Origin: Algoriphagus sp.
GTDB taxonomy: Bacteria > Bacteroidota > Bacteroidia > Cytophagales > Cyclobacteriaceae
Reading direction: 5' to 3'
Assembly: GCF_013373065.1 (NCBI RefSeq)
Contig: NZ_JABXIN010000005.1
Span: forward strand, 1-64,000
Length of the DNA: 64,000 nt
Shown piece after piece: positions 43,467 through 53,024 of the stretch; position 1 is the stretch's first letter, and every line of letters starts with the position of its first letter. The position numbers and the translations under genes were made by a program. The notes below the pieces were generated by a model. That model was not told where the DNA came from. It saw nothing but the letters and a program-made list of their open reading frames with translations, and made no database searches.

Positions 43467-45918
43467 AAAGGAATTAGAACCCGCCCTCTCCTATTTTAAA
43501 TCAAAAAACTGGGAAGCATTCGAATTTCAGAAGAGTGCCTGGAAGGACTATCTCAATGGAAAATCTGGCCTACTGAATGCACCCACAGGTTCAGGAAAGA
43601 CATTTGCTTTGTGGTTTGCTATTATTTTAGATTTTATCCGAAAACACCCAAACGATTGGAAGCAGAAAAAGAACAGCGGACTCCAATTGATTTGGATCAC
43701 TCCTCTTCGGGCCTTAGCTCAAGATATTCAAAAGGCAATGCAAGAGGTTTGTGATGTTCTCGAACTTCCCTGGCAAGTAGCGGTTCGAAACGGGGATACC
43801 GACGCCAAAACCCGAGCAGCATTAAAGCGGAAGCCTCCTGAAGTCTTAATAACCACCCCAGAAACCCTCCATATTTTAATTTCCCAAAAGGAGCATCCGA
43901 AACTTTTTAAAACTCTTCAATGCATCGTAGTTGATGAATGGCATGAGCTAGTTGGAAATAAACGGGGAGTTCAGGTGCAGCTTGCCTTGGAATACATTCA
44001 GGCACTTTGTCCTCAAACTTTCCGACGATGGGGCATATCAGCTACAATAGGAAATATGGAAGAAGCTTATCGAGCACTTTTAGGCTTTGACTTACCGCTT
44101 CACATCATCAAGGCAAAAATCAACAAGCCTATTATTCTCCAGTCTGTAATTCCCGATGAGATTGAGAAATATCCTTGGTCTGGTCATTTGGGAATTCGTA
44201 TGCTCGATAAGGTTATTCCAATTATTGAAGATGGAAAAACGGTACTCTTATTTACCAATACCCGATCGCAAACCGAAATTTGGTATCAAAAACTTCTAGA
44301 AGCAAGACCAGATTGGGCTGGATGGATCGCTATGCATCACGGTTCCCTCGATATGAAAGTTCGAGCTTGGGTGGAAAATTCTCTTCATGAGGGGCGTTTG
44401 AAGTTAGTGGTTTGTACCTCCAGTTTGGATTTGGGAGTTGATTTTCGGCCCGTTGACCGGGTTATTCAAGTTGGTAGCCCCAAAGGAGTCGCTCGATTTA
44501 TTCAGCGAGCTGGCCGTGCCGGACACCAACCGGGACTCCCCTCTGAAATCTTTTTTGTACCGACAAATTCTCTTGAGTTGATCGAAGCTGCAGCACTTCG
44601 AAATGCCATCGAATCGGAAGATATGGAATCTCAATTTCCTCCCAAGTTGCCCTATGATGTGCTGATTCAATTTCTAGTGACTTTAGCTGTTGGAGAGGGA
44701 TTTTTTGAAAATGAAATATTTCCAATCATCAAAAGAACCTATTCTTTCGCAGAACTCACTCAAGAAGAAATGGATTGGATACTCCGGTTTATTACACAAG
44801 GGGGTGATTCCTTGGGAAGCTATGAGGATTTTCTAAAAGTGGTCCAAGATGAAGACGGCAGCTTTCGCGTCAAAAACAAGCGGATAGCGATGAAACATCG
44901 ACTTTCCATGGGCACGATTGTTTCTGAACCCATGATCAAAATCAAATTTAAAAATGGGTCTTACCTCGGAACAGTAGAGGAATATTTTATTTCCAAAATG
45001 AAAATCGGAGATCGGTTTTTCTTTGCTGGAAGGCCATTGGAATTGCTTCAGATCAAAGACCTTACAGCTATAGTAAAAGTGTCGGAAAAGAAAACCAATC
45101 ATGTGGTCAGTTGGATGGGAGCTCGCATGTCCCTTTCTTCCATGCTGGCGGACAAAATTCTCCAGATCCTTCAGGAGTACAATCAAGGCCTACTCAGATC
45201 TGAAGAAGTCCGACAAATCGCACCTATTCTAGACTTACAAAGTAAGCTATCAGTAGTCCCAGATCCGGATACATTTTTGATTGAATCCCATCAGAGTAAA
45301 CAAGGCTATCATTTGTTTTTCTATCCCTTTGAAGGTCGGATGATTCATGAATTAATGAGCGCTCTGATCGCTTATCGAATTTCGGTCAGCTATCCTGTGA
45401 CATTTAATATGGCCATGAATGATTATGGCTTTGAGTTACTTTCGGACAGTCCTATTCCTATTGAGGAAATTTTGGAGGAAGATGTTTTTTCTTTGAAAAA
45501 TATCGAAGAGGATGCTTTGCGCTGTGTCAATGAAAGTGAAATGTCTCGACGGAAATTTCGGGAAATTGCCGGAATCGCCGGATTGGTTTTCCAAGGTTAT
45601 CCTGGAAAACCTGCCACATTCAAGCACATTCAATCCAATTCAAGTCTCCTTTTTCAGGTTTTTGAGAAATATGATCCGGACAATTTACTTTTGAAACAAG
45701 CTCAAAAGGAAGCATTGAATCAACAGATGGAACAAGAGAAATTTGTGGAAGCTATTAAGAAAATAAACCGACTTCGAATCGATGTTCGCTATCCGGTTCA
45801 GTTTACACCTTTCTCTTTTCCGATCATGGTGGATCGACTCAGTCGAACTACCATATCCTCCGAAAGTCTAGAAGATCGAATTGCGAAAATTCAGGCTCAG
45901 TTTGAAGTATTGGATTAA
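43459..45918 (+). CDS. Ligase-associated DEXH-box helicase (Lhr-like)
   Basis: 819 residues. Walker A NAPTGSGKTFALW at 40-52; the DEXH box is VVDEWHELVG; GISATIGN is motif III; CTSSLDLGVDFRPVDRVIQVGSPKGVARFIQRAGRAGHQPG is motifs V-VI. The C-terminal half carries the Lhr-type winged-helix and Lhr domain. Lhr helicases act 3'-5' on DNA or RNA-DNA hybrids; the bacterial ones here are paired with an ATP-dependent ligase in a proposed damage response. It is translated from the same transcript as the ligase (8-base overlap). Its end overlaps the convergent trkH stop by four bases. Confidence 0.94.
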   Translation: MDEKELEPALSYFKSKNWEAFEFQKSAWKDYLNGKSGLLNAPTGSGKTFALWFAIILDFIRKHPNDWKQKKNSGLQLIWITPLRALAQDIQKAMQEVCDVLELPWQVAVRNGDTDAKTRAALKRKPPEVLITTPETLHILISQKEHPKLFKTLQCIVVDEWHELVGNKRGVQVQLALEYIQALCPQTFRRWGISATIGNMEEAYRALLGFDLPLHIIKAKINKPIILQSVIPDEIEKYPWSGHLGIRMLDKVIPIIEDGKTVLLFTNTRSQTEIWYQKLLEARPDWAGWIAMHHGSLDMKVRAWVENSLHEGRLKLVVCTSSLDLGVDFRPVDRVIQVGSPKGVARFIQRAGRAGHQPGLPSEIFFVPTNSLELIEAAALRNAIESEDMESQFPPKLPYDVLIQFLVTLAVGEGFFENEIFPIIKRTYSFAELTQEEMDWILRFITQGGDSLGSYEDFLKVVQDEDGSFRVKNKRIAMKHRLSMGTIVSEPMIKIKFKNGSYLGTVEEYFISKMKIGDRFFFAGRPLELLQIKDLTAIVKVSEKKTNHVVSWMGARMSLSSMLADKILQILQEYNQGLLRSEEVRQIAPILDLQSKLSVVPDPDTFLIESHQSKQGYHLFFYPFEGRMIHELMSALIAYRISVSYPVTFNMAMNDYGFELLSDSPIPIEEILEEDVFSLKNIEEDALRCVNESEMSRRKFREIAGIAGLVFQGYPGKPATFKHIQSNSSLLFQVFEKYDPDNLLLKQAQKEALNQQMEQEKFVEAIKKINRLRIDVRYPVQFTPFSFPIMVDRLSRTTISSESLEDRIAKIQAQFEVLD

Positions 45919-47360
45919 TTAGCTCTCCAGAAGAATGGTGTAAAGAGCACCAAAATGGTGAAGAGTTCCAATCTTCCCATCAACATAATAATCGCCAAAA
46001 ACACCTTTGCTGTCGGTGAAAAGAATGCGAAATTATCGACTGGTCCCACATCACCAATGGCCGGGCCGACATTTCCCAAACAGGTAGCAACAGCCCCCAA
46101 GGAAGTAGGAAGATCATACCCCATCAAGGAAAGAACCAAGGCTCCCAAAACAAAAGTGAGCAAATAGATCAAGAGAAAATTCATGATATGGGTGATGATT
46201 CTACCCGTTACTCGATCCCCATTGATCATCAAGGGAACGACAGCGCGTGGATGAATCAGGCGCTTAAATTCCAACCATGAATTCTTGATAAAGGTCAGGT
46301 GACGAACAAACTTAATTCCACCCGCTGTAGAACCAGCAGAGCCACCCAAAAAGAGCAACATGAAAAATATAAAGGTCAGCCCTTGGCCATATTGTGTATA
46401 ATCATCAGTTACATAGCCAGTAGTCGTCACGAGGGAAACAACCTGGAAAAGCGATTTGCGAAAGGCTAATTCATAGTTGACTCCATTAGCTGCAATGGGA
46501 TAAAATACGATTACGGTAATCGCCAAAAGAGCCAAGGTATAGGTTTTAAACTCATCACTTTGGAATACCCGACGAAACTTCCCCAATAATCCAAAATAGA
46601 TGATCGTAAAGTTTGTTCCGGCTAGAAACATGAAAAAGATAGCGACATACTGAATAAATGCCGAATCAAAATATGCCATTGATGCATTTTTGGTAGAAAA
46701 TCCACCAGTTGCCAAGGTTGTTAGTCCATGATTTATGGCATCAAAAAAGGTCATGCCACCTATCCAATAAAGGATAGTAGCCGCTAATGTCAAACCAACA
46801 TAAACATACCACAATCGCTTTGCTGTTTCTGAAATTCTAGGATGAACCTTATCTGAAGTAGGTCCAGGTGATTCAGCTACAAAAAGCTCAATCCCACCGA
46901 TTCCCAATAATGGAAAAATAGCAACTGTCAATACGATGATCCCCAAACCACCAATCCATTGGGTCATACTTCGCCAAAAAAGTAAGCCTTTTGGCATCAC
47001 TTCTATATCTGTCAGGATGGTTGCTCCTGTAGTTGTTAATCCAGAAAGCGTTTCAAAAAAAGCATCCTGAAAGGTTGGAATTTGATGACTTAACAAAAAG
47101 GGCAACATGCCGAACAAAGCCATAAAAGTCCAACTCAAGGCCACGATTAAATAACCTTCCCGTTTTCGGATATTTTGGTCTTGCTTGGAAAAAGAAACAG
47201 AAAGAATCAATCCCACAGAAGCCGTGATCCCCATAGAAATGATCATGGGCCAAGGATCCTCTCCAAAATAAAAGGAATAAAATACTGCCGGAAGCATGAG
47301 CAACGCTATCAGTAACAAGAGCGCTCCCATGATTTTGGCAATTTCTTTAAAATGGATCAT
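45915..47360 (-). CDS. trkH: TrkH-family potassium uptake channel subunit
   Basis: 481 residues with about 10-12 hydrophobic segments. The four pore-loop half-motifs are recognisable, among them SGLTTTGATILTDIE (first), GLTTLATGGFST (second), LVTTTGYVT (third) and ATCLGNVGPAIG (fourth); each has the conserved glycine of the K+ filter. It is the membrane part of the Trk/Ktr K+ uptake system and needs TrkA for gating. It starts three bases after the trkA stop, so trkA and trkH are one operon. The length is close to E. coli TrkH (483). Confidence 0.94.
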   Translation of the reverse strand: MIHFKEIAKIMGALLLLIALLMLPAVFYSFYFGEDPWPMIISMGITASVGLILSVSFSKQDQNIRKREGYLIVALSWTFMALFGMLPFLLSHQIPTFQDAFFETLSGLTTTGATILTDIEVMPKGLLFWRSMTQWIGGLGIIVLTVAIFPLLGIGGIELFVAESPGPTSDKVHPRISETAKRLWYVYVGLTLAATILYWIGGMTFFDAINHGLTTLATGGFSTKNASMAYFDSAFIQYVAIFFMFLAGTNFTIIYFGLLGKFRRVFQSDEFKTYTLALLAITVIVFYPIAANGVNYELAFRKSLFQVVSLVTTTGYVTDDYTQYGQGLTFIFFMLLFLGGSAGSTAGGIKFVRHLTFIKNSWLEFKRLIHPRAVVPLMINGDRVTGRIITHIMNFLLIYLLTFVLGALVLSLMGYDLPTSLGAVATCLGNVGPAIGDVGPVDNFAFFSPTAKVFLAIIMLMGRLELFTILVLFTPFFWRAN

Positions 47361-47363
47361 GGG

Positions 47364-48710
47364 TTAATGAAATAATTTATCCAACGCAACCTTTGCCTGC
47401 GGTAAAGCTAGTACTATAGCTTTATCCTTCATTTGCATCTGAAAGTCTCCATCTGGTATAAACACCTCTTCACCTCGTATAACTCCAGCAACAATAGCTG
47501 TATCAGGAAAATGAAGTTCTTTCAAAGGGTAGCGAGTCAGTCGGTTATTTTTGCAAACTGAATATTGAATAAACTCTGCATCCACCCCATAAATACCCGA
47601 AACAGCTTCCACTGTTCCTTTTCGAAGATATCGGGAAATTTCATTTGCAGCGACCAACTTTTTATTGATCAAAGAATCTACCCCGATACTGTGAGAGATA
47701 TGAATATACTCTCGGGTATCTACGTGGGCAATGGTTTTATATACTCCGTGATTTTTCGCAGATAGACTGGTAATAATGTTGGTTTCGGAAGATTCTGTTA
47801 ATGCAAGGAAGGCATCCATTTGCTCCAAACCTTCTTCAATCAATAGTTCAACATTTTTATAGTCTCCATTGATAATCAGCGTACTAGGTAATTGCTCTGC
47901 CAACCACTTGCAACGCTCTTTATCTCGATTAACCAAGGTTACTCGATAGTGATCTTCCAAACGAAGGGCAGTTGTAAGCGCCATGTCATCTCCACCGATG
48001 ATCATGATATTTTTTACTTCCCGCTTCTTCTGCCCAATCAAATCCAAAATGCTCTCCGTGTGCTTTTTGGTCGAAATAAAGAACACGTGGTCATGGTTTC
48101 GGATGATGCTACTTCCTCTTGGAATGATGGTTTTTTGATCCCGAAGAATGGCGATAATCCGGATATCATCAAAAATAGGATTGGATTTCATATCCATAAT
48201 CCGCTGATTAACCAAGGGATTGGTATCATCAAGGGTCACTCCTACGATATTAAGTTTCCCACCTTCAAAGTCAAAAACTTCCGTAAAGCTGGAGTTTTGG
48301 ATCATATTGAAAATCTCCTTGCTACAAAGCATAGTAGGAGATATCAAATTATCAATCCCAAGATTATGGAAATATTGAACATTCTCGCTGTTGAGATACG
48401 AGTGGTTTCTGACACGCGCCATTACCATCTTGGCTCCTAATTGTTTTGCCAAAACAGCTGCAACAATATTCGTCTTTTCAGAGGTGGTGACCGCCAAAAG
48501 CATACTGGCGTTGGTGATATTGGCGCGCTGAAGAACTTCAATTGAAGTTGCATCGCCTAGAACAGTCAGGACATCTAATTTGGAAGAAACGTAATCTAAC
48601 ACCTCCCGCTCTGTATCAATCAGTGTAATGTCCTTGTTATCATAACTTAATTGCTCAGCGAGGTGATATCCCATATCCCCTGCACCGGCAATTACAATGT
48701 GCATCCCCAT
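47364..48710 (-). CDS. trkA: Trk system potassium regulator TrkA
   Basis: 448 residues with two RCK units: MHIVIAGAGDMGYHLAEQL (first NAD-binding glycine motif, then LIDTE) and KNIMIIGGDDMALTTALRLE (second), each followed by a TrkA-C domain. It binds NAD(H) and ATP/ADP and gates TrkH. It is co-transcribed with trkH, gene order trkA-trkH. A TACTTTTG box lies 29 bases before the start. Confidence 0.95.
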   Translation of the reverse strand: MGMHIVIAGAGDMGYHLAEQLSYDNKDITLIDTEREVLDYVSSKLDVLTVLGDATSIEVLQRANITNASMLLAVTTSEKTNIVAAVLAKQLGAKMVMARVRNHSYLNSENVQYFHNLGIDNLISPTMLCSKEIFNMIQNSSFTEVFDFEGGKLNIVGVTLDDTNPLVNQRIMDMKSNPIFDDIRIIAILRDQKTIIPRGSSIIRNHDHVFFISTKKHTESILDLIGQKKREVKNIMIIGGDDMALTTALRLEDHYRVTLVNRDKERCKWLAEQLPSTLIINGDYKNVELLIEEGLEQMDAFLALTESSETNIITSLSAKNHGVYKTIAHVDTREYIHISHSIGVDSLINKKLVAANEISRYLRKGTVEAVSGIYGVDAEFIQYSVCKNNRLTRYPLKELHFPDTAIVAGVIRGEEVFIPDGDFQMQMKDKAIVLALPQAKVALDKLFH

Positions 48711-48739
48711 AGAATTTTTTCTGGTGATAAAACTGTAGG

Positions 48740-48747
48740 CAAAAGTA
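48740..48747 (-). promoter_or_regulatory. Candidate -7 box for trkAH
   Basis: The reverse strand reads TACTTTTG (consensus TAnnTTTG), 29 bases before the trkA ATG. CTG, a weak TTG, sits 20 bases upstream. Confidence 0.38.
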
Positions 48748-48845
48748 ATACCTTTCTAAATGGTTCTCAGTATTTAAGCAAAAAAATAAGCCCAAAATCG
48801 CCAAATAAAGAAAGATTCAACACGCCTATGATTGGAATAAATCCC

Positions 48846-50078
48846 TTACTCTTCCAATAATTTTTCACTTTCAGGATTGGGCAATTCCTCAACATCTTTC
48901 AGCTTTCGTTGAATAACCCGAGTTCGAACTCCAACTAATTTATCTAGATCAGAATTTGCCTCCTGAAGTTTCTTTTGTGTCTTTTCAATCAGGTCTCCAA
49001 ACTTTGAAAACTCTGTTTTTACAGCTCCCAAAATCTGCCAAACCTCCGAACTTCGCTTTTGAATAGCCAGGGTTTTGAAGCCCATTTGAAGGCTATTCAA
49101 GATGGCAGAAAGTGTGGTTGGTCCCGTGACTAAAACCTTGAAATCCTGTTGGATTTGTTGTGCCAAGCCAGGTTGGCGAAGGATTTCGGCATACAAACTT
49201 TCGACAGGCAAAAATAAGATCGCAAAATCAGTCGTGTGGGGAGGGTTGAGATATTTTGCCTGAATATCCTGAGCTGATTTTTTTACAGCCCGAATCAACT
49301 CTGCTCGAAAATATTCAATCTCTGTGGGATTCCCTGAGTCATATGCATCCACAAGTCTCAAATAGGATTCCTGAGGAAATTTCGAATCTATGGGAAGAAG
49401 AACAAAACGCTCATTACCAGGCATTTTGACTGCAAATTCAACTCGTTCTCGATTGCCCTTTCCTACTTCGGCATTCGTTAGGTATTGTTCGGGAGATAGC
49501 ATATTTTCCAATAAGGCTTGCAATTGATATTCTCCCAAAACGCCACGACTCTTTACATTGCTTAAAACCCGTTTCAAATCACCTACCCCATTAGCCAATT
49601 GCTGCATTTCCCCTAAGCCTTTTTGCACTGCTTGAAGATGCTTACTCACCATATCAAAGGATTGACCAAGACGGGTTTCCAAGGTCTTCTGAAGCTTTTC
49701 ATCTACCGTCTCCCGGATTTTTTCCAGCCGGAGTTCGGTGCTTTTTTGCATCTCTTCCTGCTTTCGATTTAATGCTTCCAATTTTTCTTTTTGGACCTGA
49801 TTAAAGTCCTGTACATTTTGACGAAATACTTCTCCAAAATTTTTCAAGGCCAGCTGTTGATTTTGGGAATTGTTGTTCAAGGAGTCAAAAACCAGCCTGA
49901 ATTGAGCCAATAAATCCTGCCTGCTTTCTTTACGACCCTCAAGCAAGGATTGAGAAATTTCCTCTTTCAACTGTCTAAGCTCATTTTTTTGACCCTTTCG
50001 ACTTTTGGAAAAAATCAAAAAACCAAAAATTCCCACTTGAAGGACAACAATAATAAATAACAATACATCAGTACTCAT
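48846..50078 (-). CDS. rmuC: DNA recombination protein RmuC
   Basis: 410 residues. One N-terminal membrane anchor (LLFIIVVLQVGIFGFLIF), a coiled coil of about 130 residues (residues 30-165), then the RmuC nuclease-like domain: SRGVLGEYQLQALLENMLSPEQY, VEFAVKMPG, LLPIDSKFPQESYLRL, FAILFLPVESLYAEIL, LVTGPTTLSAILNSLQMGF. RmuC limits inversions at short inverted repeats and can cleave DNA structures. It overlaps the upstream alpha/beta hydrolase gene by 11 bases. Confidence 0.94.
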   Translation of the reverse strand: MSTDVLLFIIVVLQVGIFGFLIFSKSRKGQKNELRQLKEEISQSLLEGRKESRQDLLAQFRLVFDSLNNNSQNQQLALKNFGEVFRQNVQDFNQVQKEKLEALNRKQEEMQKSTELRLEKIRETVDEKLQKTLETRLGQSFDMVSKHLQAVQKGLGEMQQLANGVGDLKRVLSNVKSRGVLGEYQLQALLENMLSPEQYLTNAEVGKGNRERVEFAVKMPGNERFVLLPIDSKFPQESYLRLVDAYDSGNPTEIEYFRAELIRAVKKSAQDIQAKYLNPPHTTDFAILFLPVESLYAEILRQPGLAQQIQQDFKVLVTGPTTLSAILNSLQMGFKTLAIQKRSSEVWQILGAVKTEFSKFGDLIEKTQKKLQEANSDLDKLVGVRTRVIQRKLKDVEELPNPESEKLLEE

Positions 50079-51084
50079 AGGTCATGAATTTGGGTTCATT
50101 AAGGTAGTTTTTGCGAACTTCTACACCTAAAAAGGAAAGGTATTTTGAGACAGATTCCGTCGGAATTTCTTCCATGGGTACATGTCCCACTTCTTCGAAA
50201 ACAATCAATTTAGATCCTGGAATTGCTTTTTCTAAGGCATAGGAGTTCGAAATGGGAATCCAAGAATCCAACTTCCCCCACATGATCAAGGTTGGCATCG
50301 TCAGCCGGTCGAAATTAATTTCAGCATTTCGAACTCCCCTCAAACGGTCAAGGGTAGCTTCCCTATTTCCTTCACGCAGCATCAGTTCAAAATACCTGTC
50401 CACAGTTTCCTGATGGATTTTCGACTCATCTCCATAAACCTGTTTCAGGTTCATTGCAAATAAAAATTTAGGAGTACACTTCAGGAGAATTTTTGAAAAA
50501 ACAGGATTGGAGGCTACCTGAAAAATCCAAGGTCTACCCCTATCAATAGTCGTATTGTCCTTATCCAATGATCTAGGTTTAAGTTGAGGTGCGCCAGATG
50601 AATCAATTAAATTCAAAGAAAGGACCTGATCAGGCCTTGTACTTGCTACTTGCAAAGCGACTGCTCCACCCATTGAATTCCCTGCTAAATGGAATCGGGG
50701 AATATTTAATTTTTCTGCTAAGCGGAGAATCAACTGACTATAATCCATTGTTGAATACCGTTGCAATTCATCAGGCCCTGTCAACCCATGTCCTGGCAAA
50801 TCCACAGAAATCGTTAAAAAATATGGACTTAATTCCTGCTGCCATTGATCCCAAGTATGCAAAGAGGAAAAGCTTCCATGGATTAAAATAATCGGAATTC
50901 CCTCCCCCATAAACCTCACATGAAGATTCACTCCGTCTACCTCTATAAAATGAGACTGGGGCGTACTGTATTTTTGAATGATCTCTTCAGCAGGAATATC
51001 ATTTCGAAACAACAGCAAAAGAAAGAAAACAAGAGTTAACAGCAGCCCGGCACTAATTTTTAGGAGCAATTTGATCCAATGCAT
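50068..51084 (-). CDS. Membrane-anchored alpha/beta hydrolase
   Basis: 338 residues. A single N-terminal membrane segment (8-26) is followed by an alpha/beta hydrolase fold: HGSFSS (oxyanion), nucleophile Ser137 in GNSMGG, DSWIP (Asp) and VGHVPMEE (His). The fold includes esterases, haloalkane dehalogenases and C-C hydrolases; substrate unknown. It is located at the periplasmic or cytoplasmic face of the membrane, topology unclear. The last 11 bases overlap the rmuC start. Divergent from the Nramp gene. Confidence 0.9.
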   Translation of the reverse strand: MHWIKLLLKISAGLLLTLVFFLLLLFRNDIPAEEIIQKYSTPQSHFIEVDGVNLHVRFMGEGIPIILIHGSFSSLHTWDQWQQELSPYFLTISVDLPGHGLTGPDELQRYSTMDYSQLILRLAEKLNIPRFHLAGNSMGGAVALQVASTRPDQVLSLNLIDSSGAPQLKPRSLDKDNTTIDRGRPWIFQVASNPVFSKILLKCTPKFLFAMNLKQVYGDESKIHQETVDRYFELMLREGNREATLDRLRGVRNAEINFDRLTMPTLIMWGKLDSWIPISNSYALEKAIPGSKLIVFEEVGHVPMEEIPTESVSKYLSFLGVEVRKNYLNEPKFMTYEY

Positions 51085-51165
51085 AGGTAAGAAAGTAGAG
51101 TCACAGAATTTTCTGAAACTATAACAAAAATTCTTCCTAAAAAGCTATTTTGCCAAAAAAGGATT

Positions 51166-52401
51166 TTGTCTGGGCTCAAAGAAATAGTTGATAAAATTGG
51201 TCCAGGACCATTGGTTGCTGCCGCATTTATCGGTCCAGGAACAGTCATGGTCTGTACCCTTGCAGGGTTTAATTTTGGTTATGAACTGCTTTGGGCGGTC
51301 GCTCTGTCGATTTTGATTACAGTTGTGCTACAAGAGATGGCAGGAAGAATCGGAATCGCAACAAAAAAGGATTTAGCCGAACTAATTCAATCCCAAAAAA
51401 GCAGTACCATTTTTAAAATTATTCAGGTATTGTTGGTTTTTGGAGCGATTGTAATAGGAAATATCGCCTATGAATCTGGCAATCTTACTGGAGCAAGACT
51501 TGGGTTGGAAGTGTTTTTTACGTTTCCAAAGTGGAATTTGGCAGGACTCACCCTAGAGACTGGTAATTTTCTAATAGGCCTTCTTGCTCTTCTTCTTCTA
51601 TGGTTTGCTAATTATCAGCTAATTGAACGTATTCTGATTTTCCTAGTCATTGGAATGTCGCTGTCTTTCCTTTACACTGCTATTGCCATCAATCCTGATT
51701 GGGCTCTTGTCTTAAAAGGATTTATTCCAAAAATATCGGGTGATAACAGTTCTTCGGTAGTCGCCTTGATTGGAACTACAGTTGTTCCCTACAATTTATT
51801 TCTTTATGCCTCCTTGGCCAAAAACAAATGGAAAACCACAAATTCTTTGAATTGGATGCGTTGGGATATAGGTTTGTCGGTGCTTTTGGGAGGATTGGTA
51901 TCAATGGCAATTTTAATTGTTGGTGTTTCTAATCAAAGTGAAAATATCAGTGATGCATCGGCTGTTGCTCAAGGCCTACAGCCAGTTTTTGGAAATACCG
52001 GAATATACCTCATGGGTTTTGGATTAATGGCTGCAGGTCTAACCTCCTCCATTACAGCACCCCTCGCCGCTGCCTTGGTAATTTGTGGACTTTTGGGAAA
52101 AGACCAATCTACCCAGAGCACTCCGATGCGATTATCATTCATCCTAATCATGGGCTTGGGATTGATTTTTGCCTCCTTTGGAATAAGACCTGTACAATTG
52201 ATTACCATAGCACAAGTTGCAAATGGAATTTTATTGCCCTTTATCAGCATTTGGTTGATTTGGGTTTCCAATCAAAAAAAATGGATGCATGCAAACCGAA
52301 ATCCTGTCTGGATTCAAGTTTTATCGGTAATAATTGTTTTGCTCACTTTTTTACTTGGAATTCGTGCCCTTAGCTCCGTTTTTAATTGGACGCTATTTTG
52401 A
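51166..52401 (+). CDS. Nramp-family transporter with altered metal-binding motifs
   Basis: 411 residues with about 11 membrane segments in the NRAMP (LeuT) fold. In canonical Nramps (MntH, DMT1) TM1 contains D-P-G-N and TM6 contains A/C-M-P-H. Here TM1 reads GPGT at 23-26 (from AAFIGPGTVMVCT) and TM6 reads VVPYN at 206-210. The metal-coordinating Asp and Asn of TM1 and the Met of TM6 are all replaced. It therefore probably does not carry Mn2+ or Fe2+ in the usual way; a different ion or an organic solute is possible. The start codon is TTG at 51166; the next in-frame ATG would remove TM1. Divergent from the hydrolase gene. Confidence 0.9.
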   Translation: MSGLKEIVDKIGPGPLVAAAFIGPGTVMVCTLAGFNFGYELLWAVALSILITVVLQEMAGRIGIATKKDLAELIQSQKSSTIFKIIQVLLVFGAIVIGNIAYESGNLTGARLGLEVFFTFPKWNLAGLTLETGNFLIGLLALLLLWFANYQLIERILIFLVIGMSLSFLYTAIAINPDWALVLKGFIPKISGDNSSSVVALIGTTVVPYNLFLYASLAKNKWKTTNSLNWMRWDIGLSVLLGGLVSMAILIVGVSNQSENISDASAVAQGLQPVFGNTGIYLMGFGLMAAGLTSSITAPLAAALVICGLLGKDQSTQSTPMRLSFILIMGLGLIFASFGIRPVQLITIAQVANGILLPFISIWLIWVSNQKKWMHANRNPVWIQVLSVIIVLLTFLLGIRALSSVFNWTLF

Positions 52402-52441
52402 ATAGAATAAACCTTGACTTTCAAATGTAGTCTAAGCTACA

Positions 52442-52990
52442 ATGGAAAAAATAAATGATCAGGAAATCCTTCAGCTTATTCGAAATCCCCAAAGTAAAGA
52501 GCGAGGATTCCGATTCCTGATCGAGCAGTACCAACGAAGAATCTATCAAGTAATTCGACGAATGGTGCTTATCCATGAGGATGCGGACGATTTGACGCAA
52601 AACACCTTCATCAAAGCGTTTCGATATTTGGATAAATTTCAAGAAAATGCTGGGCTTTATACCTGGCTCTATCGAATTGCGGTCAACGAAACCTTGACCT
52701 ACTTGAAAAAAAAGAAAAAACGATTCTTCTTTTCCATCGATGACCATCAGGAGCGACTAGAGTCCTACATTGATCGTCCGGATAGTTTGAATGGAAGTGA
52801 AATCGAAAAAAAACTGGCAAAGGCGCTCCTAAAATTGCCTGAAAAACAACGCTTGGTATTCAACCTGAAATACCAAGAAAACATGACCTATGAACAAATG
52901 GCCTTAGTAACTGAGACAAGTGTGGGTGCTTTGAAGGCAAGTTATCATCATGCAGTCAAAAAAGTTGAAGAATATCTGAAGAAAGAATAA
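52442..52990 (+). CDS. ECF-type RNA polymerase sigma factor
   Basis: 182 residues with regions sigma-2 (FRFLIEQYQRRIYQVIRRMVLIHEDADDLTQNTFIKAFRYLDKF, WLYRIAVNETLTYLKKKKK) and sigma-4 (LLKLPEKQRLVFNLKYQENMTYEQMALVTETSVGALKASYHHAVKKVEEYL). It has no region 1 or 3, so it is an ECF sigma factor. It is the first gene of a three-gene unit with a one-TM protein and a Spy-like periplasmic protein. These probably form its regulatory partners. Confidence 0.93.
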   Translation: MEKINDQEILQLIRNPQSKERGFRFLIEQYQRRIYQVIRRMVLIHEDADDLTQNTFIKAFRYLDKFQENAGLYTWLYRIAVNETLTYLKKKKKRFFFSIDDHQERLESYIDRPDSLNGSEIEKKLAKALLKLPEKQRLVFNLKYQENMTYEQMALVTETSVGALKASYHHAVKKVEEYLKKE

Positions 52991-53024
52991 ACCTTCAATG
53001 AGAATCAAAGTCTAAACTTACAGT

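Noticed and set aside
47892-48440. Long + strand open frame opposite trkA
   Set aside because: Shadow of trkA; the antisense frame has no recognisable domain and trkA is intact.
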